Assembly: GCA_027587225.1 (NCBI GenBank)
Contig: JAPDDQ010000034.1
Coordinates: 26,702-90,701, forward strand
Reading direction: 5' to 3'
DNA from: Solirubrobacter taibaiensis
GTDB lineage: Bacteria > Actinomycetota > Thermoleophilia > Solirubrobacterales > Solirubrobacteraceae
Length of the DNA stretch: 64,000 bases
The stretch's first letter is position 1. Every line of letters begins with the position of its first letter. The notes below the pieces were generated by a model. It did no database searches, was not told the origin of the DNA, and saw nothing but the letters and a program-made list of their open reading frames with translations. Both the position numbers and the translations under genes were made by a program. Positions 1-8,135 of this stretch are shown piece after piece.

Positions 1-160
1 TCAGCACGACGTCCGGCTGCGTGGCGTGCACCTGCCGCACGGCATCCGCCCCGTCGACGGCCTCCCCGACGACCTCCAGATCGGGTGCCGCGGCCAGCAA
101 CGTGGAGAAGCCGGCGCGGATCAGCTTCTGGTCGTCGGCGACCAGCACGCGGATGGTCAT
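1..160 (-). CDS. Response regulator, NarL/LuxR type (partial, N-terminal end only)
   Basis: Only the first 53 codons lie in the window; the gene continues past base 1. The start is the ATG whose complement is at 158-160, overlapping the stop of the upstream histidine kinase (ATGA). The visible part is the start of a CheY-like receiver: beta strand 1 followed by the acidic pair (VADDQ), then RAGF, then a second strand ending QPDVVL, just before the phospho-acceptor aspartate, which is outside the window. The partner kinase is of the HisKA_3 class, which normally works with NarL-type regulators carrying a C-terminal LuxR HTH. The output domain is therefore predicted, not seen. Confidence 0.85.
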   Translation of the reverse strand, partial: MTIRVLVADDQKLIRAGFSTLLAAAPDLEVVGEAVDGADAVRQVHATQPDVVL

Positions 161-1317
161 GGCCGCACCGGCAGCTCGGCGCGCACGACCCAGGTCCCCG
201 CCTCGTCCGGACCGGCGGTGAGCGTGCCCCCGGTGGCCGCGACCCGCTCCCGCATGCCCAGCAACCCGTGCTGCCCTCCCGCCACGGCGGCACGTGTCTC
301 CGCCTGGGCATTGCGGACCTCCAAGGTGAGCGCACCGTCCGCGTAGACCACGCGCACCAGCACCTCCCCCGCACCGTGGCGCTGCGCGTTCGTCAACGCC
401 TCCTGCAGCACGCGGTAGGCCGCGAGATCGGTGCCGGGAGCCAACGTCGACGGCGTCCCGCTGGTCTGCCACACCACCTGCAGCCCGGAGCGTCGCGCCT
501 GGTCGATCAGCACTTCGGCGTCCGCGAGCCGCGGCGCGGGCGCCGTCTCGAGCGCCTCGTTGCCGGTCCGCAACAGGCCGAGCAGACCGGGTACCTCTCG
601 CAGCACGGTCTGGCTCGCCTCACGCACGTGCGCGAGCGCCGCGGCGGCGCCATCCGGGTCCGTCCGCAGCAGCTGTCCCGCCACCGACGCCTGCACATTG
701 ATCACGGACACATGGTGCGCGACCACGTCGTGCAGCTCCCGCGCGATCCGCACCCGCTCGTCCGCCACGCGCCGCTGGGCCTCTTCCTCCCGCGTCGCCT
801 CGGCCTGTCGGGCGCGCTCGTGCGCGGCCGCGACCACCGCCCGCTGATTGCGGACCGCGATTCCCGACACGGCCGCCAGCCCGCTCGTCGACACGAACTG
901 GTACGTGGAGGAATCCAGCAGGCCGTACGGCGTGGTGGTCAGCATCACGAGCGCCGGCACCAGCGCGCAGCCGAGCGTGGCCGCGAGCGCGGGCGCCGTC
1001 TCGACGCGCACGGTCAGCGAGTAGAGCGCGAAGATCGCCGGGACGAACACCGTCGTCGGTCCGTCGTTGAGCGCGATCCCGATCGTCCCGACGCCCGCCG
1101 CCAGCCCGAGCACCCACCACGGGTGACGCCGGCGGAGCACGAGCGACGCCGAGCCGAGGGCGGCCAACACGACCGCGATCGGCGTCAGGTCGATCTCCTC
1201 GGAGTTCTCGTTGAGACCTGGTCCGATCGCCACGACGAAGACCAGCAGCGCGAGCAGCGCATCAGCTCCGGTGGGATGCGCCCGCAGCCAGCCACGCACG
1301 CGCTTGATCACGACCAT
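157..1317 (-). CDS. Two-component sensor histidine kinase, NarL-partner (HisKA_3) type
   Basis: 386 aa membrane kinase. Residues about 18-155 hold five or six hydrophobic segments and no obvious extracellular sensor domain, so it probably senses within or near the membrane. A short coiled coil (160-190, rich in Ala/Glu/Arg) leads to the HisKA_3 dimerisation helix with the phospho-acceptor in ELHDVVAHH (His196). The ATPase domain follows: N box LQEALTNAQRHG and a G box GLLGMRERV near the C-terminus. The family autophosphorylates and passes phosphate to a NarL/LuxR regulator, here the gene whose ATG overlaps this stop codon. The signal is unknown; this architecture is common in actinobacterial DesK/LiaS-like kinases. 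Confidence 0.93.
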   Translation of the reverse strand: MVVIKRVRGWLRAHPTGADALLALLVFVVAIGPGLNENSEEIDLTPIAVVLAALGSASLVLRRRHPWWVLGLAAGVGTIGIALNDGPTTVFVPAIFALYSLTVRVETAPALAATLGCALVPALVMLTTTPYGLLDSSTYQFVSTSGLAAVSGIAVRNQRAVVAAAHERARQAEATREEEAQRRVADERVRIARELHDVVAHHVSVINVQASVAGQLLRTDPDGAAAALAHVREASQTVLREVPGLLGLLRTGNEALETAPAPRLADAEVLIDQARRSGLQVVWQTSGTPSTLAPGTDLAAYRVLQEALTNAQRHGAGEVLVRVVYADGALTLEVRNAQAETRAAVAGGQHGLLGMRERVAATGGTLTAGPDEAGTWVVRAELPVRP

Positions 1318-1326
1318 GCCTGCACT

Positions 1327-2532
1327 CTAAAGTCGGTAGAGCACCTCGCCGGCCTGGGGCACGACGAGCGTGTCGGGATCGTCCGCCCAGGCGTCGGGGT
1401 CGACCGCTGCCGGGTCCAGGTAGTCGAGGTTGATCGCACGCACGACGTCTTCGGGGATCCCGGTGGCCAACGTGACGGTGACACGCAGGCTCTCGCCGTC
1501 TACCGGATCGTAGGTGCCGGCGCCGCGCAGGTGCGTCGAGTGCGCGAGGTCGCCCCACGGCGTGGCCTTGAACCGGTCCCACTGGCCGACGAAGTAGTCG
1601 CGGCAGTGGTAGCCGATCTCGACGATGTGCGGGTGCATCGCGCTCACCTCACGGATGTGCGGCGCGTAGATGACCACCTGGCCGCCGTCGGCGACGATCG
1701 GCTCGACTTTGTAGAAGCCCTTGGCCCCGGTCCACATGTCCTCGTACTTGCGCGGGATCAGCGACAGCACGCGCCGGACGGGTCCGTCGAGGTAGCGGAC
1801 GTGCGTCTCGGCCGCGACCTCGGTCGCCGCCGCCCAGGCCGAGCGCGGCTCACCGAACGCGGCCGCATGCAACCCCGCGGACCCGACGACCAAGCACAAC
1901 GCGTAGCGGTCACCGGGCACGAGTGAGGCGGCCTCGTCGATCAAGGCGCGCACCGGCGTAGTGCCGCGGGTGCCGATGATCTCGGCGCTCGTGATCAGCG
2001 CTCCGAGCCAGTGCGAGACGTCGATCAGCTCCTGACCGGACACGCCGGGGAACAGGTACTTGTTGCCGCCGGAGAACCCGACGACCTCGTGCGGGAACAC
2101 GGGGCCGACGATCAGCGTCACGTCGTGCTCCACGACCGCGCGGTTGATCCGGACCTCGACGCCGTGATCGAGCATGCCGCGCGACAGCTCGGCGAGCCGC
2201 TCGGCGCCGATGTGACCGACGCTCACGAACGTGTCCGGATCCCACCACTCGTGGTTGCGCGCTGCGATCCCGGGGCCGACGTGCTCGACCAGCGCGGGCG
2301 CGTCCATCGGGGCGTGGGTGCCGAGGGCGACGAGCACGGTGAGCCGGGTGAGGCGACCGTCCAGCGCTGCGCGGACCGCCGACAACAGCAGTGGCAGCGG
2401 GCAGCTGCGGGTCCCGTCGGGCACGATCACGCAGACGCTGCGGCCGTCGAGCGGCACTCCGGCGAGCTGATCGTGGACGAAGCGCTGGATCTGCTCGTCC
2501 TCGAGGACCACGCCGGGCCCACCGATCCGCAC
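1327..2532 (-). CDS. LarA-family nickel-pincer-dependent 2-hydroxyacid racemase/epimerase
   Basis: 401 aa, GTG start. The residues used by Lactobacillus LarA are present with matching spacing: D39 and R42 (PDGTR), H73 (LGTH), H148, K158 in GFSGGNKYLFPG, and H174. H148-K158 is 10 residues and K158-H174 is 16, exactly as in LarA H174/K184/H200. LarA binds a nickel-pincer nucleotide through that lysine and racemises lactate by hydride transfer; the superfamily also contains sugar-acid 2-epimerases. The gene is divergent, by 29 bp, from uronate isomerase and fructuronate reductase, so a sugar-acid substrate such as mannonate or gluconate is more likely than lactate (inference). No larB/C/E cofactor genes are in the window. 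Confidence 0.85.
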   Translation of the reverse strand: MRIGGPGVVLEDEQIQRFVHDQLAGVPLDGRSVCVIVPDGTRSCPLPLLLSAVRAALDGRLTRLTVLVALGTHAPMDAPALVEHVGPGIAARNHEWWDPDTFVSVGHIGAERLAELSRGMLDHGVEVRINRAVVEHDVTLIVGPVFPHEVVGFSGGNKYLFPGVSGQELIDVSHWLGALITSAEIIGTRGTTPVRALIDEAASLVPGDRYALCLVVGSAGLHAAAFGEPRSAWAAATEVAAETHVRYLDGPVRRVLSLIPRKYEDMWTGAKGFYKVEPIVADGGQVVIYAPHIREVSAMHPHIVEIGYHCRDYFVGQWDRFKATPWGDLAHSTHLRGAGTYDPVDGESLRVTVTLATGIPEDVVRAINLDYLDPAAVDPDAWADDPDTLVVPQAGEVLYRL

Positions 2533-2561
2533 TGCCTCGGAGATTGCTCCACTCTACGCGC

Positions 2562-3962
2562 ATGGCTCTCCACCCGGACCGCCTGCTGCCCGCCGAGCCC
2601 GGTGTGCGCGCGATCGCGCGTGAGCTGTACGGCGCCGTGCGCGACCTCCCCGTGATCTCACCCCACGGGCACGTGGACCCGCGGTCGCTGCTGGACGACG
2701 AGCCCTTCCCCGACCCGGCGACGTTGCTCGTGACGCCCGATCACTACGTGACCCGCCTCCTGCACGCGTCCGGCGTTCCGCTGGAGGCGCTCGGCGTCGC
2801 GCAACCGGCGCCGACGGAGGCGCAGTCGCGGGCCATCTGGCGGCGGATGTGCACCCACTGGGACGTCTTCCGCGGCACGCCGGTCCGCTCCTGGTTCGAG
2901 CACGAGCTGGTGGAGATCTTCGGCATCGAGCGCCGCCCGTCCGCCGCCTCCGCGGACGCGATCTACGACGAGCTGACGGCGCGGCTCGCCGAGCCCGGGT
3001 TCCGGCCGCGCGCGCTGTTCGAGCGGTTCCGGATCGCGGTCCTGGCCACCACCGACGACCCCTGCGACGACCTGGCCGCGCACGCGGCGCTGGCGGCCGA
3101 CCCGACGTGGTCCGGCCGCGTGATCCCGACCTTCCGGCCCGATCGCTACCTCGAGGTGGGGAGCGCCGGCTGGCCGGAACGGATGACGCGGCTGGCCGAG
3201 GTGTCGGACATCGCCACGGACGACTACCCCGGGTTCGTCGCGGCGATGGAGGCCCGCCGCCGCTACTTCATCTCCCGCGGCGCGACATCGGCCGACCACA
3301 GCCACGAGGACGTGCGCACCGACCCGCTCGAAGGCGCTGAAGCCGGCCGCATCTACCGCGCCGCGCTCGTCGGCGAGGCCACGGCCGCGGAGGCGGTCGC
3401 GCTGCGTCGGCACCTGCTGCTCGAGATGGCCCGGATGTCGTGCGAGGACGGGCTGGTGATGACGCTGCACCCCGCCGTGCGGCGCGGGCATCACGGCCCC
3501 ACCACCGAGCGCTTCGGGGCCGACGTCGGCGCCGACATCCCGATCCGGGTCGAGTTCACCGACGCGCTCCGTCCGCTGCTCGAACGCTACGGCACGCACC
3601 CTGGGTTCCACCTCGTGGTGTTCACGCTCGACGAGACGGTCTGGTCGCGCGAGCTCGCGCCGCTGGCCGGCTTCTACCCGTCGCTGTACGTGGGCGCGCC
3701 GTGGTGGTTCCTCGACGCGCCCGAGGCGATCCGGCGCTTTCGTCGCGCGGTGACCGAGACGATCGGGTTCTCGCGCACGTCGGGCTTCATCGACGACACC
3801 CGCGCGTTCTGCTCGATCCCCGCGCGCCACGACATGTCGCGTCGCCTCGATGCGGGCTGGGTGGCCGAGCTCGTGGCCCAGCACGTGTTCGACCTCGATG
3901 AGGCGGCCGAGGTCATGACCGATCTGGTCAGCGGCCGCCCGACCGAGGTGTTCAAGCTGTGA
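2562..3962 (+). CDS. uxaC: Glucuronate/uronate isomerase
   Basis: 466 aa, cytoplasmic, interconverts D-glucuronate with D-fructuronate (and galacturonate with tagaturonate). The N-terminus carries the UxaC signature ISPHGHVDP (metal-binding His pair), followed by W-x-VFRGTP, VIPTFRPD, an HPGFHLVVF strand and a C-terminal SGFIDDTRAF stretch, all at the places expected for the family. Length is normal. The start is the ATG at 2562, because upstream codons run into the divergent racemase gene. It is the first gene of an operon: the next gene starts within its last four bases (GTGA). No strong Shine-Dalgarno is visible and the gap to the divergent gene is only 29 bp. Confidence 0.94.
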   Translation: MALHPDRLLPAEPGVRAIARELYGAVRDLPVISPHGHVDPRSLLDDEPFPDPATLLVTPDHYVTRLLHASGVPLEALGVAQPAPTEAQSRAIWRRMCTHWDVFRGTPVRSWFEHELVEIFGIERRPSAASADAIYDELTARLAEPGFRPRALFERFRIAVLATTDDPCDDLAAHAALAADPTWSGRVIPTFRPDRYLEVGSAGWPERMTRLAEVSDIATDDYPGFVAAMEARRRYFISRGATSADHSHEDVRTDPLEGAEAGRIYRAALVGEATAAEAVALRRHLLLEMARMSCEDGLVMTLHPAVRRGHHGPTTERFGADVGADIPIRVEFTDALRPLLERYGTHPGFHLVVFTLDETVWSRELAPLAGFYPSLYVGAPWWFLDAPEAIRRFRRAVTETIGFSRTSGFIDDTRAFCSIPARHDMSRRLDAGWVAELVAQHVFDLDEAAEVMTDLVSGRPTEVFKL

Positions 3963-5293
3963 GCCTGTCGCGCGCGCGTGCCGGACCAGCCGTCCGGCTG
4001 GTGCACCTCGGGCTCGGGAACTTCTTCCGCGCGCACCAGGCGTGGTACACCGACCGCGCCGGTGACGGCTGGGGGATCGCCGCCTTCTCCGGGCGCAGCG
4101 CCGCGCTCGCCGAAGCGCTCACCGCCCAGGACGGGCTCTACACGCTGGTCACGCGGGCCGGCGACGGCGATCGCCTCGACGTCATCTCCAGCCTCGCGCG
4201 CACTTATCCCGCCGCGCGTCACGACGCCTGGCTCGCGACGGTGGCCTCCCCCGACGTGCGCGCGATGACGATCACGATCACCGAGGCCGGGTACCTGCGC
4301 GGCGCCCACGCTGAGCTGCAGGCGGACGTCGACGCGCTGCGGTCGGATCCGGCGGCGCCGGTCCGCACCGCACCGGCGCGGATCGTGGCGGGACTCGCCG
4401 CCCGCCGGCGCGCCGACGCGGGCCCGATCACGCTCGTCCCGTGCGACAACCTGCCCGAGAACGGCGCGGTGGTCGCGCGCGTCGTGGCCGACCTGGCCGA
4501 CCGGGTCGAGCCAGGCCTGCGCGAGTGGCTGGAGGCCTCCGTCGCCACGGTCACGACCGTGGTCGACCGGATCACGCCGCGCACCACCGCGGAGGACCTC
4601 CTCCCGGACGATCGCTGCCCGGTGGTGACGGAGCCGTTCAGCGAGTGGGTGCTCAGCGGCGAGTTCCCCGGCGGGCGCCCGCGCTGGGAGGACGCCGGCG
4701 CGACGTTCACCGACGACATCGCGCCGTTCGAGGAACGCAAGCTGTGGCTGCTCAACGGCGGCCATTCGCTGCTGGCCTACGCCGGCTCGGCGCGGGGGCA
4801 TGAGACGGTCGCCGAAGCCGTGGCCGACGACGTCTGCCGCGCGTGGCTGGAGACCTGGTGGGCGGAGGCGTCGCGCCATCTGACGCTGCCGGAGGAGGAC
4901 CTGGCGCGGTATCGCGCTGCGTTGCTCGAGCGCTTCTCGAACCCGCGCATGCGCCACCGGCTGGCGCAGATCGCCGCCGACGGCTCGCAGAAGCTCCCGA
5001 TCCGGATCCTGCCCGTGCTGCGCGCCGAACGGGCCGCCGGCCGCATGCCGGACGGCGCCGTGCGCGTGCTGGCCGCCTGGATCGGCCATCTCCGCGGCGT
5101 CGGCGCACCGGTCACCGACCCGCGCGCGGACGAGCTGGTCGCGCTCGCCGCCGGTCCGGACGGCGTGCGGCGCATCCTCGAGGACCTCGATCCCGCCCTG
5201 GCCGCGGACGACGCGCTGGTGGCGAGCGTGCGTGACGTCTATGCATCGGCCAGGAATGTCTATTCCGCTCACCGCCCCGACGCCCGATGCTGA
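3959..5293 (+). CDS. uxuB: Mannitol-dehydrogenase-family oxidoreductase, probable fructuronate reductase
   Basis: 444 aa, GTG start overlapping the uxaC stop. An N-terminal Rossmann domain has GLGNFFRAHQA (NAD binding). The polyol-dehydrogenase landmarks follow: PCDNLPENG, VVDRITPRT, and the catalytic region KLWLLNGGHSLLAY (active-site Lys, Asn and His). Family members reduce fructuronate to mannonate (UxuB), tagaturonate to altronate (UxaB), or oxidise mannitol (MtlK). Translational coupling to uxaC makes fructuronate reductase the best choice. It is somewhat shorter than the usual 480-490 aa, with no motif missing. Substrate within the family cannot be fixed from sequence alone. Confidence 0.88.
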   Translation: MSLSRARAGPAVRLVHLGLGNFFRAHQAWYTDRAGDGWGIAAFSGRSAALAEALTAQDGLYTLVTRAGDGDRLDVISSLARTYPAARHDAWLATVASPDVRAMTITITEAGYLRGAHAELQADVDALRSDPAAPVRTAPARIVAGLAARRRADAGPITLVPCDNLPENGAVVARVVADLADRVEPGLREWLEASVATVTTVVDRITPRTTAEDLLPDDRCPVVTEPFSEWVLSGEFPGGRPRWEDAGATFTDDIAPFEERKLWLLNGGHSLLAYAGSARGHETVAEAVADDVCRAWLETWWAEASRHLTLPEEDLARYRAALLERFSNPRMRHRLAQIAADGSQKLPIRILPVLRAERAAGRMPDGAVRVLAAWIGHLRGVGAPVTDPRADELVALAAGPDGVRRILEDLDPALAADDALVASVRDVYASARNVYSAHRPDARC

Positions 5294-5297
5294 CGGC

Positions 5298-5858
5298 ATG
5301 ACCGCTTCCCCCCGCCCCCAAGGCCCGTTCGAACCGCTCGTCGCGGGCAACCCGCCGATCGACCCGGAGATCCGGATCGGGCATGTGCACCTGCGCACCG
5401 CCGACATCGACCGCATCCGCGCGTTCTACGTCGACCTCATGGGGTTCGATGTCGTCTTCGAGGCGCGCGACGTGCCCGGCTGGGGCACGACCGGAGACAT
5501 CCTGTTCGTCTCCGCGGGCGGCTACCACCATCACCTCGGGTTCAACACCTGGAAGTCCGCCGGCGGCGCACCCCAGCCGGACGGCGTCACCGGTCTGCAC
5601 CACGTCGGCCTGCACTTCTCGACCCGCGCCCGCCTGGCGACGACGGTGCAGCGGCTGATCGACGGCGGCGTCAAGATCCGCGCCGCGCTCGACCACGGCA
5701 CCCACGAAGCGATCTACCTCCAGGACCCCGACGGCAACACGCTCGAACTCGCCTGGGATCGCCCCTTCGACCAGTGGGTGCCCTACGGCGACCCGGCCGC
5801 GCCCGCCGTCGACGCGCCGCTCGACCTGGAGAACCTGCTCGCCGACGCGCACCGATAA
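5298..5858 (+). CDS. VOC-superfamily protein, catechol-2,3-dioxygenase/glyoxalase-like
   Basis: 186 aa. The ATG at 5298, four bases after the uxuB stop, is chosen over an upstream in-frame ATG that would overlap uxuB by about 60 bp. Two beta-alpha-beta-beta-beta halves are recognisable: HVHLRTADIDRIRAFY with a first metal-ligand His, HHHLGFNTW with a second, then GLHHVGL and the closing YLQDPDGNTLELAW, where the Glu is the third ligand. This 2-His-1-Glu pattern is that of the CatE-like ring-cleaving or glyoxalase group. It sits in an operon between fructuronate reductase and an alcohol dehydrogenase, so it may act on a sugar-derived oxo compound; the substrate is not known. Confidence 0.85.
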   Translation: MTASPRPQGPFEPLVAGNPPIDPEIRIGHVHLRTADIDRIRAFYVDLMGFDVVFEARDVPGWGTTGDILFVSAGGYHHHLGFNTWKSAGGAPQPDGVTGLHHVGLHFSTRARLATTVQRLIDGGVKIRAALDHGTHEAIYLQDPDGNTLELAWDRPFDQWVPYGDPAAPAVDAPLDLENLLADAHR

Positions 5859-5865
5859 TCACCCG

Positions 5866-6969
5866 ATGGGAACCGTCATCTCCGCCGCAGTCCTGAGCGC
5901 GCCCGGCGCCTCGATGGAGGTGCAGCGGTTCCAGCGGCCGCAGCTCGAGCCCGGGGCGATCCTGCTCAAGACCCTGGGGAGCGAGGTGTGCGGCACCGAC
6001 GTCCACCTCGCGAAGGGGCAGCTGGCCGGCGTGCCGTACCCGATCATCCCGGGGCACGTGAGCGTCGGCGTGATCGACGAGATCGGTGACGGTGACCCCG
6101 TCCTCGACGTGGACGGCCGACCGCTCGCCCCCGGCCAGGTCGTCACGTTCCTCGACGTCTACGGCACCTGCGGGCGGTGCTGGTACTGCACGGTCGCCCA
6201 CGCCACGACCCGCTGCCCGTCTCGACTCGTCTACGGCGTCACGCTCTCGGCGCACGAAGGCCTGCTCGGCGGCTGGTCCGAGTACATCTACCTCCGGCCG
6301 GGCGTCCACATCGTCCCGCTCCCGCCCGAGCTCGACTGGCGCGCCTTCCTGGCCGCCGGCTGCGGCATGCCGACCGCGCTGCACGCGGTGAGCCTGGGCG
6401 ACGTCCAGTTCGGCGACACGGTCCTCGTCCAGGGCGCCGGCCCGGTGGGATTGTCCGCCGCGGTCCTCGCCCAGCTTCGCGGCGCCGGTCAGGTGATCGT
6501 CGTCGGCGGCCCCGAGGTGCGGCTGTCCGCGGCGCGACGCTTCGGTGCCGATGCGACGATCGACATCGCCGCGACGACCGAGCAGGAGCGGCTCGCGGCC
6601 GTCCGCGAGCTCACCCACGGCCGCGGTGCCGACGTCACCATCGAGGCGACGGGCGTCCCGGCCGCCGTGCCGGAAGGCATGCGACTCACCCGCGACGCCG
6701 GCCGGTACGTGGTCGTCGGGCAGTACACCGACGTGGGCGACGCGTCGTTGAACCCGCACCTGGACCTCAACCAGAAGCACCTGGACGTCCGCGGTTGCTG
6801 GGGCAGCGACGTCGGCCACGTCTACCGCTCCGTTCAGGTGATGGCCAAGTACTCGGAGCAGTTCCCATGGACGGAGCTGATCAGCGCCGAGTACGACCTC
6901 GCGCACACCCAGGACGCGCTCGACGACGTCGCGGCGCAGCGCGTCGTCAAGGCGCTGATCGTGCCCTGA
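5866..6969 (+). CDS. Zinc-dependent medium-chain alcohol/polyol dehydrogenase
   Basis: 367 aa, starts 7 bp after the VOC gene. Catalytic zinc ligands are visible in EVCGTDVH and the PGH motif (IIPGHVSVG); four clustered cysteines (CGRCWYC followed by a downstream Cys) form the structural-zinc lobe. The cofactor fold has VQGAGPVGLSAAVLA followed by an acidic/Gly strand end. It resembles the sorbitol/threonine dehydrogenase branch and probably oxidises a sugar, polyol or hydroxy acid with NAD(P). It is the last gene of the uxaC operon; a clear gap follows. The exact substrate is not deducible. Confidence 0.9.
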   Translation: MGTVISAAVLSAPGASMEVQRFQRPQLEPGAILLKTLGSEVCGTDVHLAKGQLAGVPYPIIPGHVSVGVIDEIGDGDPVLDVDGRPLAPGQVVTFLDVYGTCGRCWYCTVAHATTRCPSRLVYGVTLSAHEGLLGGWSEYIYLRPGVHIVPLPPELDWRAFLAAGCGMPTALHAVSLGDVQFGDTVLVQGAGPVGLSAAVLAQLRGAGQVIVVGGPEVRLSAARRFGADATIDIAATTEQERLAAVRELTHGRGADVTIEATGVPAAVPEGMRLTRDAGRYVVVGQYTDVGDASLNPHLDLNQKHLDVRGCWGSDVGHVYRSVQVMAKYSEQFPWTELISAEYDLAHTQDALDDVAAQRVVKALIVP

Positions 6970-7014
6970 GCCTCACGCGTCACGGCGAGGCGCACCCGCG
7001 GCAAGATTGGAACC

Positions 7015-7641
7015 GTGGACTACGCGACGTGGACCCTGGTCCGAACGGGCCGCCTCTACCGCCGGCCGTCGGCCCCCGACGACCCGGTCGCGTGCGAGCT
7101 GCGTGCGCTGGCCGCGCGCGACCGCGCCGCGGGAAGGGAGCTGGCCGACTGGTCCGACGAGGAGCGCGAGCGCTGGATGGGCGGCATGGAGGCCCAGCGG
7201 GCCCTCGTCGCGTACTACAACCCGGCACGCTGGCCGGAGCGCATCGAAGCACCGACCCCGTGGCGGGACGAGCTGCTGGTCATCGCGGCGTCGGTCGTGT
7301 TGGCCGCGGCGCTCGAGGGTCGCGTGCCGGACACGGCGTTGGCGGCATACCTGCTGTACCCGGCGCAGGGCGCGATCGGCGGTCTCGACCGCACGTTGCG
7401 CCGCCGCAGCGCTTTCCGCCTCGGGCTCACCGCCGAGACCGCGCCCCGGCCGAGCACGATCAACGGGGGACTCTTCTTCTTCGCGGCGACGCTCGGACAG
7501 TTCGCGTGGCGCCAGTATCGCGGCAACGCCACACATCGCATGCCGTGGCCGGTCTTCCTCGCCATGCGCCTCATCTACGCGGTCAACGAGCGCCGCTCGT
7601 GGAACGCGGCCACCCGTCGGGTCGCTCACCGTAGAGCGTGA
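7015..7641 (+). CDS. Unrecognised 208 aa protein
   Basis: GTG start at 7015. I do not recognise the family. The sequence is Arg/Ala-rich; the only hydrophobic stretch (around residue 90, LLVIAASVVLAAAL) could be a buried helix or one membrane segment. A repeated aromatic/basic C-terminal part (FAWRQYRGN, RLIYAVNERRSWN) looks like a folded helical protein. It stands alone after the uxaC operon, and its last 59 bp overlap the end of the convergent STAS gene, so one of the two 3' ends may be regulated by antisense transcription. Codon use agrees with its neighbours, which supports it being real. Confidence 0.6.
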   Translation: MDYATWTLVRTGRLYRRPSAPDDPVACELRALAARDRAAGRELADWSDEERERWMGGMEAQRALVAYYNPARWPERIEAPTPWRDELLVIAASVVLAAALEGRVPDTALAAYLLYPAQGAIGGLDRTLRRRSAFRLGLTAETAPRPSTINGGLFFFAATLGQFAWRQYRGNATHRMPWPVFLAMRLIYAVNERRSWNAATRRVAHRRA

Positions 7642-7951
7642 AGACCGTGGACAAGCCGGAGAGCTCGAACACGCGGCGGATGCGGCCGTGCGGGCAGATC
7701 ACGGCCAGTGGGCGATCCTCGCGCCCCAGCAACCCGCGTCCCCGCAGCAACACCCGCAAGCCGGTGGAGTCGAGGAAGTCCACGTCCGACAGGTCGATCA
7801 CGAACGGGCCGGTGCTCTCGCGGATCGCGGCTTCGAGCCGCTCGGCGAGGGCCGGCGCGGTCGCCATGTCCACCTCGCCGTGTACCTCGAATCCAGGCGC
7901 ACGCTGCCGATGATCAGCCACTGTACGGGTTGCTTGTTCAGTTGCACTCAT
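7583..7951 (-). CDS. STAS-domain anti-sigma factor antagonist
   Basis: 122 aa. The ATG at 7951 (MSATEQ) is preferred to longer starts because the STAS fold begins shortly after it. Features: GEVDMATAPALAERL, then the central strand and loop FVIDLSDVDFLDSTGLRVLL, in which the Ser of DSTG is the usual site phosphorylated by an anti-sigma kinase. The family (SpoIIAA/RsbV-like) releases a sigma factor by binding its anti-sigma kinase when unphosphorylated. No partner kinase or SigB-like sigma gene is adjacent. The 3' end overlaps the convergent gene by 59 bp. Confidence 0.9.
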   Translation of the reverse strand: MSATEQATRTVADHRQRAPGFEVHGEVDMATAPALAERLEAAIRESTGPFVIDLSDVDFLDSTGLRVLLRGRGLLGREDRPLAVICPHGRIRRVFELSGLSTVFTLYGERPDGWPRSTSGAR

Positions 7952-8135
7952 GGCGCCGACCCTACGCCGCGACGAGGCCGGTGACGCGGATCGGGTCCCG
8001 GCCACGACGTCCGAGCTCAGACGCACGAGCCAGAGAATCGTGAGCTGATCTTTACCTGCGGAGGCATCCGCCGGTGGGGGGTCGTGCGAATACCTCGCGA
8101 CACCTCCTCTTCAACCTCTCCAAGCGAGGAACAAG

